From assembly GCF_035222375.1 (NCBI RefSeq), contig NC_085891.1, forward strand, positions 4,001,441 to 4,065,440: 64,000 nucleotides of DNA. Reading direction: 5' to 3'. The translations under genes were made by a program, and so were the position numbers. This document shows, in pieces, positions 41,939 through 54,298 of this stretch. The stretch is from Podospora pseudocomata (lineage: Eukaryota > Ascomycota > Sordariomycetes > Sordariales > Podosporaceae). The notes under the pieces are model-generated. The model did not search any database, was not told where the DNA came from, and saw only the letters and a program-made list of their open reading frames with translations. Numbering within the stretch: position 1 is the stretch's first letter; each line of letters starts with the position of its first letter.

Positions 41939-43001
41939 TCACAACTTTTCGATCTGAGCATTACCAACCTCCTCAAGAAGAGCCTCAACCCTTTCTTTTC
42001 CCTCGAGCATGGCCCAGTGTCCAACGTCGAGCTTCTCAACCCTCAAATTTTTTGCCAGCTCACGAAGATTTTGGATGTGCATATCCGTGATCACTGCGTA
42101 ATCCTTGAGGGTGGCGATGAAGAGAGTAGGAATATTGATCGTTTTCTCCTCCGCTGGCAAGTCCTGATCCTCTTTGGCTGGTCCACAAAACACAGCAGCC
42201 TTGTACCAGTTGAAAGGACCAGTGTATCCTCCTGCCCTCAAGATTCTGTTGTGCATCTCCAGTTCGGCGGGCGAAATCCAGTGGGCAACAGGAATCTCGA
42301 TGTCGGACTCTAGGAACTTGGTAAAGCCTCCCGGTTCCCCAAAGTATTCAATCCACACTTTGGGGTCCTGAGCATAGAAAAGCGAATCGACGCGCCTGTC
42401 ATTCTTCTCAACCAGGGTTGCGCCGTCCGGGGATATAAAGACCTTGACGTAGCCAGACGTGCTGTATCCCAGAATCTCTTTGGACATTTGTATCACGGAG
42501 TCTGTTCACATTGCGTCTTGTCAGCAGGGTTTGAATCCAAGTTTGACCTCGAGGAGACATACCAGGATCAAACGGTGAGTCCAAAAACATGAAGCCAGTT
42601 GCTATGAACACCAGTTGACTGAAGAGCTCTCTGTGGTGCACGTAAAGGTGTGAAAGAAGTCCGGCACCAAAGTCATGCCCGACTCCAATGACCTGTGGGG
42701 TGTCGAGAACCTTGGTCACAAGTTCATGAACTTGGGGAACAAGACACTTCATCTGATATGGCTCGTAGGATTCCGGTTTGTCCGTGTCGCCATAGCCGAG
42801 AAGGTCCGGTACCAAAATACCAAAGCCAGCCTTGGGTAATAGCTCGACTTGGTGATGCCAAATATAACTGGAGCTTGGTGCGCCATGGAGCAGGAGAAAT
42901 GTGGGTTTGCTGCCAGGAGCAGGGACGTGAATGTAACCATAGGTTGTACCGTCACTCAGAATTGCCTTTCTGGCGAGCTTGGGGAAGGCGGTCGATGCCA
43001 T
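41939..43001 (-). CDS. Alpha/beta hydrolase, epoxide-hydrolase-like
   Basis: Two exons (42563..43001, 41939..42501) encode 333 residues. The oxyanion motif LLHGAPSSS (38-45) and a GHDFGA nucleophile elbow with Asp (D110) identify the epoxide-hydrolase/haloalkane-dehalogenase branch rather than serine esterases. The lid region lies at about 150-220, and the catalytic His is in LDVGHWAML near the C-terminus. No signal peptide is seen, so it is probably cytosolic. The nucleophile Asp and HGAP motif are both intact, so it should be active on epoxides or related substrates, not further specified. Confidence 0.9.
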
Positions 43002-43190
43002 TGTGAAAGTAAGACGAGGAAGTTACCTACTGTTGAACTGCGCAGCGGATTATGGAAGAGTTATACGGACGTAAGGGACAGGGATTTGGTTGGATGACCC
43101 ACCTCTCGCCCTTTCATCAACATGAACATGACATGCATGATAGGCACGTGAGGCGCAGCCGCTTCACCGACCATCTTTCTTGTTTGTTAT

Positions 43191-44113
43191 CTAAATTCTG
43201 CTTCCCACCAAATCTCCAGAGTGCCGTTTAATCCCGTACTTTCTGTACTCGAATTCCTCCAGGCTTCCGAGCTTCTCACCCCACCCATCATTGGTCTTCC
43301 CTGGTGAGGCTGGCTGGTCCAAACCATCTAGTTTGACCAGACCTGTCGTTCCTGCCAGTACCTCACTTTCTCTTGTCGCCCAGTGCTGGTACAGCTCTGG
43401 ATGTGGTACCCACACAACCCTCATCCCGGCTCTGCGTGCAGCCTCCACCCCTGGCACGCTGTCCTCGAATACCAAACACTCCTCCCGTCTAATCTCATCT
43501 TCGCTGGGATCCAACTGCTCGTTGATCACTTGCAGCGCTGTCAGAAAAATGTCCGGAGCCGGCTTTCCTCTCTTGCCCTTCATCCGGCTATGATCAGATA
43601 AAATCCTGTGCTTCTCTGATATCAATCGTATCATCTCATTAATGTCAGGTCGGGATGTCTTGAGCTTGAGGTTGGAGGTGACACTACTTGAAGCCAGTGC
43701 GATTTTGACTTTTCTCCCGTCCGCTTCTGTCATTGCCTGGGAGAGCTGTTCCAGAAGCTGTTTGGCACCCGGGAGGGCTTCACACATCGGAAACATCCTG
43801 TTCTGCTCAATCTGCTGTTCTGCCTTGTACTGCTCACGGGATATGGGAAGCTGGGCCCACTGATGAAACGCTTCTCCGTTGCTAGATCCAGGCACGCCCA
43901 TCAGCCGTGCTTTGAGAGACCAGGGGATCGGGGGGCGGGAATAGCGTGCGAGAACAGTGTTGGCGCAGAGGCTGTAGATATCTTCGGTGTTTAGGAGGAG
44001 ACCGTCAAGGTCAAAAATGCATGCCCGAACGTGCGGGAAGGTTCTGATTGATGAGATTAGCTATTGCGGTTTCAAGACACAGGCAAGTTGACACACCTGT
44101 TGTGAGACACCAT
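43191..44113 (-). CDS. HAD-superfamily hydrolase, GS1/HDHD1 (pseudouridine-5'-phosphatase) type
   Basis: Two exons (44097..44113, 43191..44043) encode 289 residues. The first exon is only 17 nt and supplies MVSHN plus part of Arg. It is chosen because the frame requires the HAD motif I FDLDGLLLNTE (Asp17/Asp19) to follow, and because donor GTGTGT and acceptor CAG are present. Later motifs are ALASSSVTSN (motif II Ser), GKPAPDIFL (motif III Lys) and LVFEDSVPGVEAARRAGM (motif IV), all in the expected order. Family members dephosphorylate nucleotide or sugar phosphates. The C-terminal about 50 residues extend beyond the usual HAD end. Confidence 0.9.
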
Positions 44114-45820
<1,707 letters not shown>

Positions 45821-46688
45821 TTTGACGAGACGGAGAAATAAAGGAGGGCGGTGCAGCTGGCAATTGATGGTGCCAATGGATGGATGCGTGTCAGAAGCTG
45901 GAAGGGAAGAGGAAGAAGAGGCACACGTTGGGAATGGAAGCGGAAGAAATTGGGGGAACCAAAAGAGAGGGAGACGAAAGGGAGGGCGGGAGAATGGAAC
46001 GAATGGGAAGGGGTGATGGGGGAAGGGCGGGGTATGGCCAATCATCTGTCGAGAGCGTCCAGGTTTGTGAGACGTGAGATCTCTCGCTCCTTCAAATTCG
46101 ACGTGGACGGACGCAGATGGCAGGCGCAGCTGTCCTGCAGCTGGTTGTTTCTGGCCTGGCACTTCCATCGGCGGTTGCCAGCCAAGAAACCGGTCGGATA
46201 TCATGCGTTTCCTTGCTCTTCTGCATCCTGCTGCCCTCCATGGCGGTCAGTTGAGACAGCGCCCATGAGGTTCCTGTGGCCGGATCCAATCTGAAAATGC
46301 ATCTTGGAGACAATTGCAACAGCCTTTATGCATTGATGGCATTATGAAAGTCCGTTGACGCTACCGTTCATGCGTCTCCCCGTCCTGTTTGCCCAACATT
46401 GTCCTGGGGGTTCACCGTCTTGCTGGGTTAGGGTTATATGACAGGCTTCCCCAGATCCCCGCTTCAGCCACATTCCAGACACCCGCAGGCTCCACCGTGA
46501 CCTTACAATTTCCCCAGCTTTGGCTAGTCTGCATTTGGATAGCTCTCATTGAACAACTCACACGTGGACAAACATTTCACCGTCACCGAACCAACATTTC
46601 TGGCTGCTTGGATTGAAAGAATATTTTCTCGGTACACTCCTCTCCTAACGATATTTAGCTATTTACATAGTCCGACCTCTGCGAGATT
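45821..46688. other. Intergenic between atp9 and LPMO genes
   Basis: The left part is the atp9 promoter and the right part the LPMO 3' end. No gene was recognised; a GGGAACC-rich purine tract is at about 45900-46010. Confidence 0.5.
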
Positions 46689-47370
46689 CTACCAGCGAGA
46701 CTGTCCTCGAATTCGGTGGCCGTGTCCATGTTCCGGAGCCGGCTCAGCGGGAGCAACAGGAGCGGCAACCGTAAAGTCGGTGCAACTCTGATATGTCTGT
46801 CCAGCACCAAACCAATGCCACTGGAGGACCTATTTCATGATTAGTCTTTTGCCACCCCCTTGAATAAGAAATTGAACTTACACAAACACCTGCAGTCGCA
46901 CACTGCGCACCAAGCTCCGGGATCTTGACGCTGAACTTGGTCTGGTCCGCTGGTGGCTTGCTGCTGGCCGCATACCCACTCGCCCAACTCACCAGCGGGG
47001 AGCCCAACACTTTGTTGGTCGTGGTGTCGACAATGGAGACATTGGCGTAGCCAGAGTGAGGAATCCTGATGTACACCTCATACTCAACAGAGTCGCCGGG
47101 TTTGTACGACTGGACATTGGCGGCGTTGTCGGCGAACTGATATCCCTTGCAGAGGAACAGATTGCACTTGTTGCGGTCGGGCAATGGGTTGGATCTCAAG
47201 AAAGCCTCGGGATAAGACGTCTCATCTTGCTTGTAAAAGTTGACCATGGCACGGCCGCACGTCTCGGTTGTGGCATCACCTGGCTTGCGAGAAGCCGGCT
47301 TCAGGACAACACCGTGGGCGGAGACCAGGGAGGCCAAGCCAAGGGCAGAGGAGACGGTGGAGAAATGCAT
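46689..47370 (-). CDS. AA16-like lytic polysaccharide monooxygenase
   Basis: Two exons (46882..47370, 46689..46829) encode 209 residues. The signal peptide (1-18) is cut before His19, the first histidine of the copper brace. HGVVLKPASRKPGDATTETC, CKGYQFADNAANVQSYKPGD and SNVSIVDTTTN-like blocks match the AA16 family. The second brace His is His105 (RIPHSGYANVS). The C-terminus ends with VLQWHWFGAG, then a short His/Pro-rich tail and no binding module. LPMOs oxidatively cleave crystalline polysaccharide, and AA16 is described on cellulose. It is 0.74 kb from an AA8 cytochrome gene in the same orientation, a candidate electron donor. Confidence 0.88.
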
Positions 47371-48113
47371 GTTTTGTGTTTGTGATGGTATGTTCTTGAC
47401 TGGTGGCCAGTTGGAAATATGAGGATGGCGCCTGCTTTTATATCACCAGGACGTTATCCATGATCTTCGATGGAGAGACTGTTGTTCATCTCCACAGCGG
47501 TCATCTAAACAAAAGCGGTAGACGGAAACCACCATGTTGCGAGGTGTTATATGCCGGACCCCTTGCTTTTGCCTAATGCCACGCGCTTTGACTCCATTGT
47601 CCAATCAAGGCCGAGGGCTCATATGAATCCCCAATTTGGAGAACACTCAAAGTTGTTTATTTGCCCCTCGGCAGACAAGATCCGAATTTGACGAACCGTC
47701 TAGCGGGATCGCTGTTGCAGGGCGGAGGAAAACACTGGGAATTTGTCTGAGGATACAAGGAGTATTTGTCATCAAGGATGGAGGAGACAGTCGTACCTTT
47801 ATGTTGAGTCGGTGGAGAGGAACCTCGGTAGAAACAATTTTCATGTTGTGGTGGAACATATCTGTGGGGTGGAGGTCTTTCGTTTTTTCCTTCCATGAAG
47901 TACAAGAGTCACCGTGCCGTGTTGGTCCAATAAGGGAGAAGCTGATCACCGTTCAATATAATTCATTTCTTTTGAATTTCTCATCGTAGCTAGTGCATAT
48001 AAGGCACTTTCTCGTTTTCTTTGCTGCCTCGTTTCCCCCTCGCCTCGTTTCTTTCCGTGCCTCGTTCCTTTGTGACATAATTCTGCCCTCGACTACAAGT
48101 CCGTTTCCTGCAC
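47371..48113. other. Intergenic between AA16 and AA8 genes
   Basis: It contains the LPMO promoter and the AA8 3' end. Nothing else was recognised. Confidence 0.5.
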
Positions 48114-48820
48114 TTATGCCTCGGAGGCCAACTGAGCTACCGCAGCACGAAAGTTGCTAATCTTGCCCAGAGCGAGGTTGTGCGAGAACTTTCCACGCGT
48201 GTTGTGGATTCCAAAGCGGCTGGCTGGGTCAGATGGGCTTGACGGACCCTGGTTGGACTGGGCATAAGCAATGCTGGCAGCCGTGCTGGAAGGGTTGAGT
48301 CTGGATGTCCCCAGGTTCGAGACGCCCTTGGCAAGGAAGTTGACAGTCCAGTGGGTGCTATTGGCCACGGTGCCGCCGAGAACCGTATAAGTGGCGCCAG
48401 TCCATGGCTGTGGGTAGGTTCTTGCTCTGTTCTCGTGTCAGCCTGCTGCTTGATATGTTTGTGACAAGAAGAATCATACGTAGCACGGCGGGAAGAAACG
48501 ACAACCGTCGCACCATTGGCCCATGCAACAGTTAAGGGGTTGTTGACCATGGTGCCACCCCATGCGATACCAGCCCACCCAACAGATTTGGGTGCTTGAA
48601 GCTGGACCAGAACATCAAAGTCGGCCGTGGCAGTGGCATTCTCGGGAATGGCAGTGCGGAACGCAATTCTCTCTGGCGAAATCCACTCGGAATAGCAGAT
48701 GGTGGATACAGGATCGCAGTATTTGACGCTCGCTTGACGGGGAGCAATCTCGTGCGCTGGGGCAGCCTGGACACTGCTGCCCAGAGCCAACACGGTTGCT
48801 GCCAGTTGTAAAAGACCCAT
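48114..48820 (-). CDS. Stand-alone AA8 cytochrome b domain (CDH-cyt-like), secreted
   Basis: Two exons (48480..48820, 48114..48426) encode 217 residues. A signal peptide (1-19) precedes a beta-sandwich typical of the cellobiose-dehydrogenase cytochrome domain: KYCDPVSTICYSEW, FDVLVQLQAPKSVGWAGIAWGG and M91 in GGTMVNN, the probable heme Met ligand. A His near the C-terminus (His188 or His196 in GIHNTRGKFSHNL) is the probable second ligand; I cannot choose between them. No dehydrogenase domain, carbohydrate-binding module or transmembrane helix follows. Such free cytochromes may shuttle electrons to LPMOs. The ORF boundary used joins exon 1 and 2 at an ACA codon. Confidence 0.88.
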
Positions 48821-49808
48821 TTTGCACGCTGATAATGACGATGTTTGTGAAAGGAGTTGAAGGAACGATGGCAAGGGAGGGGGGAAGGGAGGGAGATATG
48901 GACACGGTCCAGTGTTCATGACTCGAGATATGTACTTTACATTCCTGCCGTGGCGTCACTGATTGGGAATGCCGTCAACGGCCCAGACTCTTGATGGCTT
49001 TACCCGCGGCGATCTTATTCGGCTTCAGGTCCGGCTGTTCATCATTGTCTTTCGAGTGTGGGGTTTCTTTCACCGGGGATGTAACCGTTTCTCACCACAA
49101 CGATGCAGATGTTTCGGTAGCCGGGGGCGGCTGAAAACAGTACATGGCCGTCGTCTACAGAGATTGCCGGGTTGGTAATTGCAGTTTTCCGAGTGGTTGG
49201 CTTAGCAAAAGTTTAAATATGCTTCTGGGTCCTTGTATCGGCCGGCAGGTGATGCTCCAGCATGCAGGGGTTAAGATAAATCAGGCTGGGATACCATTCA
49301 CAACAGTGTGCAGCATCGACTCTTGCCAAAAACTGTCAGGTCTCTCATGAATTCACTCCTACTCGTCGAAAGCTTACGTACCTACTGAAATGTGAGTTGC
49401 GAGGGCTGAGGTGGCTGCAAGGGGAAGGTGCGATGGAGTGACAACTGAGCTGCAAGCGGCAATCAAGAACTCCAGGCTCATATATTTGTTGAAGGCCAGA
49501 AGCTTAATCGCTATTTGGTTCTCATGGCATCCGGCTATAGGCTAAAGTCCCCCGGTCCATCATCCGAACGTGGATACATGTTGCCTTGTTAAGCGATGTG
49601 CTCGGAGTGGATGGGAGATTCGATGGCATAAACATGAGACAAAATGACTCAGTGGTATTGTGACTATCGATTCGCCGAATGGTATGCTGACAGAGAGCAG
49701 AGATAGGATATATATCGTTATGCCCGTCATTTATCTATCATCATCAACCAACCCCCAACGATAACACACATCTTTTGTTCCACAGACATCTCAAACTAAA
49801 CTAACTGC
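48821..49808. other. Intergenic, about 1 kb
   Basis: It contains the AA8 promoter on the left. No gene was recognised, and the 3' end of the Cys-rich gene is on the right. Confidence 0.5.
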
Positions 49809-50338
49809 TCACAGCCAAGCGAAGATACCTGGAGCCCTGACCCTCCCAGCAGCCCCTGGGACGACCGAGGTGCTGATCGACGTGGTGGTTGTAGCATTTC
49901 CCGAGGAAATGGGAACGGGTGGATTGATAGTGGCGCACGTTGAAGGAGTGACGATGTTGTACGATGTCGTGCAGTGGAGTCCTTTGCAGTTGTCTTCACA
50001 AGGGAAGTTGGCAGTGACGGTCGGGATGCTCTTGGGACAGTCACAAGACTGAGTGAGGGTAGAGACCATAATGCAGGCGAGGATTGGGCAAGTTGCGCAA
50101 AGCTCGCCGGTCACAGTGACAGTTGGACAGCCTGTCGTGGGAATCGGCGTGACAGGCCCTGGGGGTACTGAGTATACAGTGGTAACGCCAGTCCCTGCGC
50201 TGTTGGTGGTGGTAGCATCGTCTTGGGCCGACGCACTATTGGGAATGTGTAAGCGTCCAATGGCAAGTAGTGGTATTTGACGGAGTGTGCTTACATGCGG
50301 GCAAATACGAGATTAGCAGTAATGGCAAGATATCTCAT
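49809..50338 (-). CDS. Cys-rich secreted protein, paralogue B
   Basis: Two exons (50295..50338, 49809..50235) encode 156 residues. The 44-nt first exon gives the signal peptide MRYLAITANLVFA. The mature part carries TVTVTGELCATCPILACIMV, STLTQSCDCP..IPTV..FPCEDNC..HC, matching paralogue A (36535) cysteine for cysteine in the core. The Thr-rich region is shorter, and the protein ends PGAAGRVRAPGIFAWL. The exon-1 length and intron phase are the same as in paralogue A, which argues for gene duplication. Function is unknown; secretion is predicted. Confidence 0.83.
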
Positions 50339-50712
50339 GGTGGTGATCTGATACAGTCAACTTTGGAGGTTTGTCTTTGGAGAGTGCGAGATCAATAACA
50401 ACGGAGAGAGACATTGGTATTCTTATCTTGACGTGGCCGAAGCACTAAGGTAAGCACAAGTACCATACAATGGAGCAAAGCTCGTATTTCTGCTTGATTT
50501 GACAACTATTTGTTTCAGAATCGACCAACATTTCCTTACAGGTCAAAGGTGTCTTGGCGTGACGTGAGGACGGGCTGAGTCAATAGCACAACGTATCACA
50601 CAAGGACCCAGAGAGATGGAGCAATCTTGTTGTGTTGTTGAATGTATTAACGTCGAATATAACATGTCGTACGTAGGTCACTCACTGGCTAAAAAAGTGA
50701 AACAAAAGACAA
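50339..50712. other. Promoter of paralogue B and flank of transposon
   Basis: Nothing further was recognised. Confidence 0.45.
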
Positions 50713-50714
50713 TA

Positions 50715-52574
50715 ACGTACATTATAAGCGAGTCGCGCATATAAGCGAGTCGCGCACTGGCCATTGCGACGCGTTCTCTCTACACTTAACATCATTTTTC
50801 TCTACAACCCAACATGCCACCTACTTTAAAGGAAGCGAGGGTAATCTTAGCCCTTGAAGCTCTCCAAAAGGACGAAAAATTACGCCTCAGAGCCGCAGCT
50901 AAGCTCTATAATGTACCACCATCAACCCTCCGTGACCGACGCGCTGGCCGGCCTGCACGACGCGACACCACGCCCAATTCGAAGAAGCTCACTCAATCAG
51001 AAGAGGATGCTATTATTCAATACGTTATTGAGCTATGTGCGCGAGCTTTTCCACCAAGATTGCGTGGTGTGGAAGATATGGCCAACCAACTGCTACGCGT
51101 ACGCGACGCGCCCCCTGTTGGCAAGCTCTGGGCACACAACTTCGTCAAACGCCAGCCACAGCTCCGTACGCGTTTTACACGTAGATACGACTACCAGAGG
51201 GCCAAGTGCGAGGATCCAAAGGTCATCAGCGAGTGGTTCACGCTTGTGCGGAACACCAAGGCCAAGTACGGTATTGTGGATGACGATGTCTACAACTTCG
51301 ACGAGACTGGGTTCATGATGGGTATTATCTTCGCGGGCATGGTAGTTACGACCTCAGACGGCCTTAGCAAGGCGAAACTGGCCCAGCCTGGCAACCGCGA
51401 ATGGGCAGCGGTGATCCAGGAGTCAATGCCCTCGGCTGGGCTATCCCTCCCTTCATCATCTTGGCCGCACAGTACCACCTTGCTAACTGGTACACCGAGT
51501 GCAACCTACCGTCTACCTGGCGCATCGCAACCACCGATAATGGCTGGACTACCAATCTGGTAGGCCTAGATTGGATCAAGCACTTCGACTATCATACAGC
51601 GTCCCGCACAAAGGGCAAATATCGGTTGTTGATCCTCGACGGCCACGAAAGCCACCACTCGACCGAATTCGAGCGCCACTGCCAGGAGAACAACATCATC
51701 ACGCTCTGCATGCCTCCGCATTCTTCACACTACCTCCAGCCACTCGATGTCGGCTGCTTTGGGCCATTGAAGCAAGCGTACGGCCGCCAGATCGAGGACT
51801 TGATGCGCATGCATATCAACCACGTAAGCAAGCTCGAGTTCCTCTGTGCCTTCCGCGAGGCCTTTTTTGCCTCTATAACAGAGAAGAATATACAGGGTGG
51901 CTTTGCAGGTGCTGGCCTTGCGCCGTACGATCCAGAGAGGGTGCTTTCCAAGCTAGATGTAAAGCTTCGTACGCCAACACCTCCAAACTCACGGCCCGGC
52001 ACTGCACAACCTTGGGTCTTCCAGACACCACACAACCCCCGAGAAGCTGACTCGCAGTCAACGCTTATCAAGACTCGCATTGCCAACCATCAAAATAGCT
52101 CCCCGACTTCAATGTTGGCTGCTGTGGACCAGCTTGCTAAGAGTACAATGGCTGTGATGCACCAGGTGGCTCTCCTTCGTGCAGAGAACACTTCACTCCG
52201 CAAGACCAACGAGGCACTAAGTAAGCGCCGGAGAGCCAAAAAACACGTGTGCGGCTCGGAGGATCACTTACTCTGCAAGATGCAAAGGATATACTTGACC
52301 AGAAGGCCGTGGGTGGGGAGGCAGCGCAAGAAACGCAGCAGGATGGCGGTAATGCAGGGGGAGCTCGTACGAAGGTTCGGTGCTGTGGTGTGTGCGGCAA
52401 GCCTGGCCATAATGCACGTACATGCCAGGAGGCTGCAGAATCATCTGATTCATCTGTTTCTGATTCAGTTATTGTAGTTTCCTAGTGTTGTGGTTGTGTA
52501 ATTGAGGATAGTTGTGGTAGGGTAACAGAGAGTGCGCGACTCGCTTATATACGCGACTCGCTTATAATGTACGT
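50715..52574 (+). mobile_element. Full-length pogo/Fot1-type DNA transposon, copy 3 (1860 bp)
   Basis: The same terminal inverted repeats as copy 2 are present (ACGTACATTATAAGCGAGTC.. at 50715 and its mirror at 52574), with flanking TA at 50713-50714 and 52575-52576. It is nearly identical to copy 2 along its whole length but inverted. Length differs by one base overall. Confidence 0.94.
50814..52485 (+). pseudogene. Fot1/pogo transposase with C-terminal CCHC zinc knuckle, two frameshifts
   Basis: Starting at ATG 50814 the frame encodes a psq-type HTH, a CENP-B-type HTH (about 60-150) and the first part of the DDE_1 domain with FDETGF. It breaks at the G run 51419-51420 (two G; the in-frame length would be three, and copy 2 has four). 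The second frame carries LDGHESH and PLDVGCFGPLK. It breaks again at the A run 52238-52243, after which the tail with a CCHC knuckle (CCGVCGKPGHNARTC) continues to 52485. The zinc knuckle at the C-terminus is an unusual addition to the textbook HTH-DDE layout. No single frame gives a whole protein as read. Confidence 0.88.
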
Positions 52575-52593
52575 TAAGATAATGATGTGAAAT

Positions 52594-53023
52594 TGTCACG
52601 GTTCAGAAGAAGCGGGGTCGCCTGGACCAGTGAGAATGGAGCGATGGATAAGTGGGGCCTGCGGAGCAGGGAATAACACGAGCCAGGGATCTAGGGATTC
52701 AAAGCTAGATCTAGGGATCTTGTCACAGACCAACCATATAGCAAGACCAAGCGGGGACTGCAGCTGACCGCGTCGGCCAATCGGATAAAGGAGACACAAC
52801 GGCAGGGCTGCAGGGGCAGAGAAGGCTCGCTGCTTGGCAAGGGCGAGCCGGATCACCACCGGTCGCTGGTGAGCGAGAGCGATCCAGGTACGGAGGTACT
52901 TAGGGATCCCACGGTCTACATATACCGAGGAACTGGCTGGTGTAGATAGACAGTTCCGCAGTATGCAATACAAGTCACAATCGTTAGTATCCAGACTATT
53001 GTGATTGAGACAAGCCTGTTACA
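52594..53023 (+). repeat. Probable solo LTR, family B
   Basis: The sequence begins TGTCACGGTTC and may end GCCTGTTACA (53014-53023), overlapping by seven bases the next LTR. A TATATACC promoter-like stretch (about 52918) lies in the right half. No matching target duplication was found. The left end is more certain than the right. Confidence 0.45.
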
Positions 53024-53523
53024 ACCTGCACCAGGAATGGATACAGACTGCAAGGCAGTACGCCGAAGGTGAATATGACAGGATGATCGAAGGTTGTGAC
53101 AAGCGTCTCAGACACGGGTTCACTGTCAACAACAGGTTGTTCTAACAAAGAGCTACTGAGAGTAGATTGTAGACAAATGAACTTGATTTGCTTGCATGAG
53201 GAATCAGATTCCTCGACACGGGGAGCGCCCGGCGCCCCCCCCTATTTATGTCAAGCTATCTACATATATTTCTGAAGTATCTTTGTACCTTGCTCAGTGT
53301 GCTCAGTGGTCTTGGCGGCTGAGCAGACTGAGCAACCTTTCATGATCAATGTGCTCAGTGTGCTCAGTGGTCTTGGCCACTGATCAGACTGAGCACCTCT
53401 TGATTGGTCGTATGGGGGCTTATGGGTCTTTCCATCCCTGGCCCAATGATTGGCTGAGGTGCCCAGCACCTCGGGTACCACCCAGTGGTTCCTGTATAGG
53501 GGTATTACGCTTGGGACGTAACA
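53017..53523 (-). repeat. LTR of the chromovirus family, inverted, solo (507 bp)
   Basis: This is the reverse complement of the 5' LTR at 53734-54240: the same length, ends TGTTAC/GTAACA on the reverse strand, and the two U3 near-palindromes. No internal region follows on its outside flank and no 5-bp duplication is visible, so it is a solo LTR or a rearrangement product. Confidence 0.85.
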
Positions 53524-53733
53524 CTTACCTGGCACCTATTATGTGCCACACGTTAACATAAATAAATAAAAGAAGTAATATAACAAAAGGAAGCATAATA
53601 AGGGAAGAAAATATAGGGAAAATAAGTAAAGAAGTAAAGAGAATATAGATTAAGAAGAAAGAGGAAAGGATTAAGAAGAAAGAGGAAAGGATTAAGGGAA
53701 AGAGGAAAGGATTAAGGGTAAATTAAGTATAAC
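53524..53733. repeat. Purine-rich spacer between two inverted LTRs
   Basis: The 210-bp spacer is A/G-rich. It contains tandem units near GATTAAGAAGAAAGAGGAAAG at about 53646-53720, and no coding sequence. Confidence 0.75.
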
Positions 53734-54240
53734 TGTTACGCCCCAAGCGTAATACTCCCGTACAGGAACCACTGGGTGGTACCCGAGGTGCTGGGGCACC
53801 TCGGCCAATCATTGGGCCAGGGATGGAAAGACCCATAAGCCTCCATACGACCAATCAGGAGGTGCTCAGTCTGATCAGTGGCCAAGACCACTGAGCACAC
53901 TGAGCACATTGATGATGAAAGGTTGCTCAGTCTGCTCAGCCGCCAAGACCACTGAGCACACTGAGCAAGGTACAAAGATACTTCAGAAACATATGTAGAT
54001 AGCTTCGCATAAATAGGGGGGAGTGCCCAGCGCTCCCCATGTCGAGGAATCTGATTCCTCATGCAAGCATTCAAGTTCATTTGTCTACAATCTACTTTCA
54101 GTAGCTCTTTGTTAGAACAACCTGTTGTTGACAGTGAACCCATGTCTGAGACGCTTGTCACAACCTTCGATCATCCTGTCATATTCACCTCTGGCGTACT
54201 GCCTTGCAGTCTGTATCCACTCCCGGTGCAGGTTGTAACA
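53734..54240 (+). repeat. 5' LTR of the chromovirus
   Basis: Ends are TGTTAC and GTAACA. Two 44-nt near-palindromes (53863-53906 and 53924-53967) lie in the U3 part, each a 19-bp arm with two or fewer mismatches around a CCAAGA-type loop. Confidence 0.9.
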
Positions 54241-54298
54241 CGTTGCTTGCATGACCAAGATCGAACGTTGTGCTCAGACATAACGAACACCAATCGCC

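Noticed and set aside
54061-54298. Extension of the gag frame into the 5' LTR
   Set aside because: The frame stays open by chance through the LTR; the plausible ATG lies after the LTR at 54299 in another frame.
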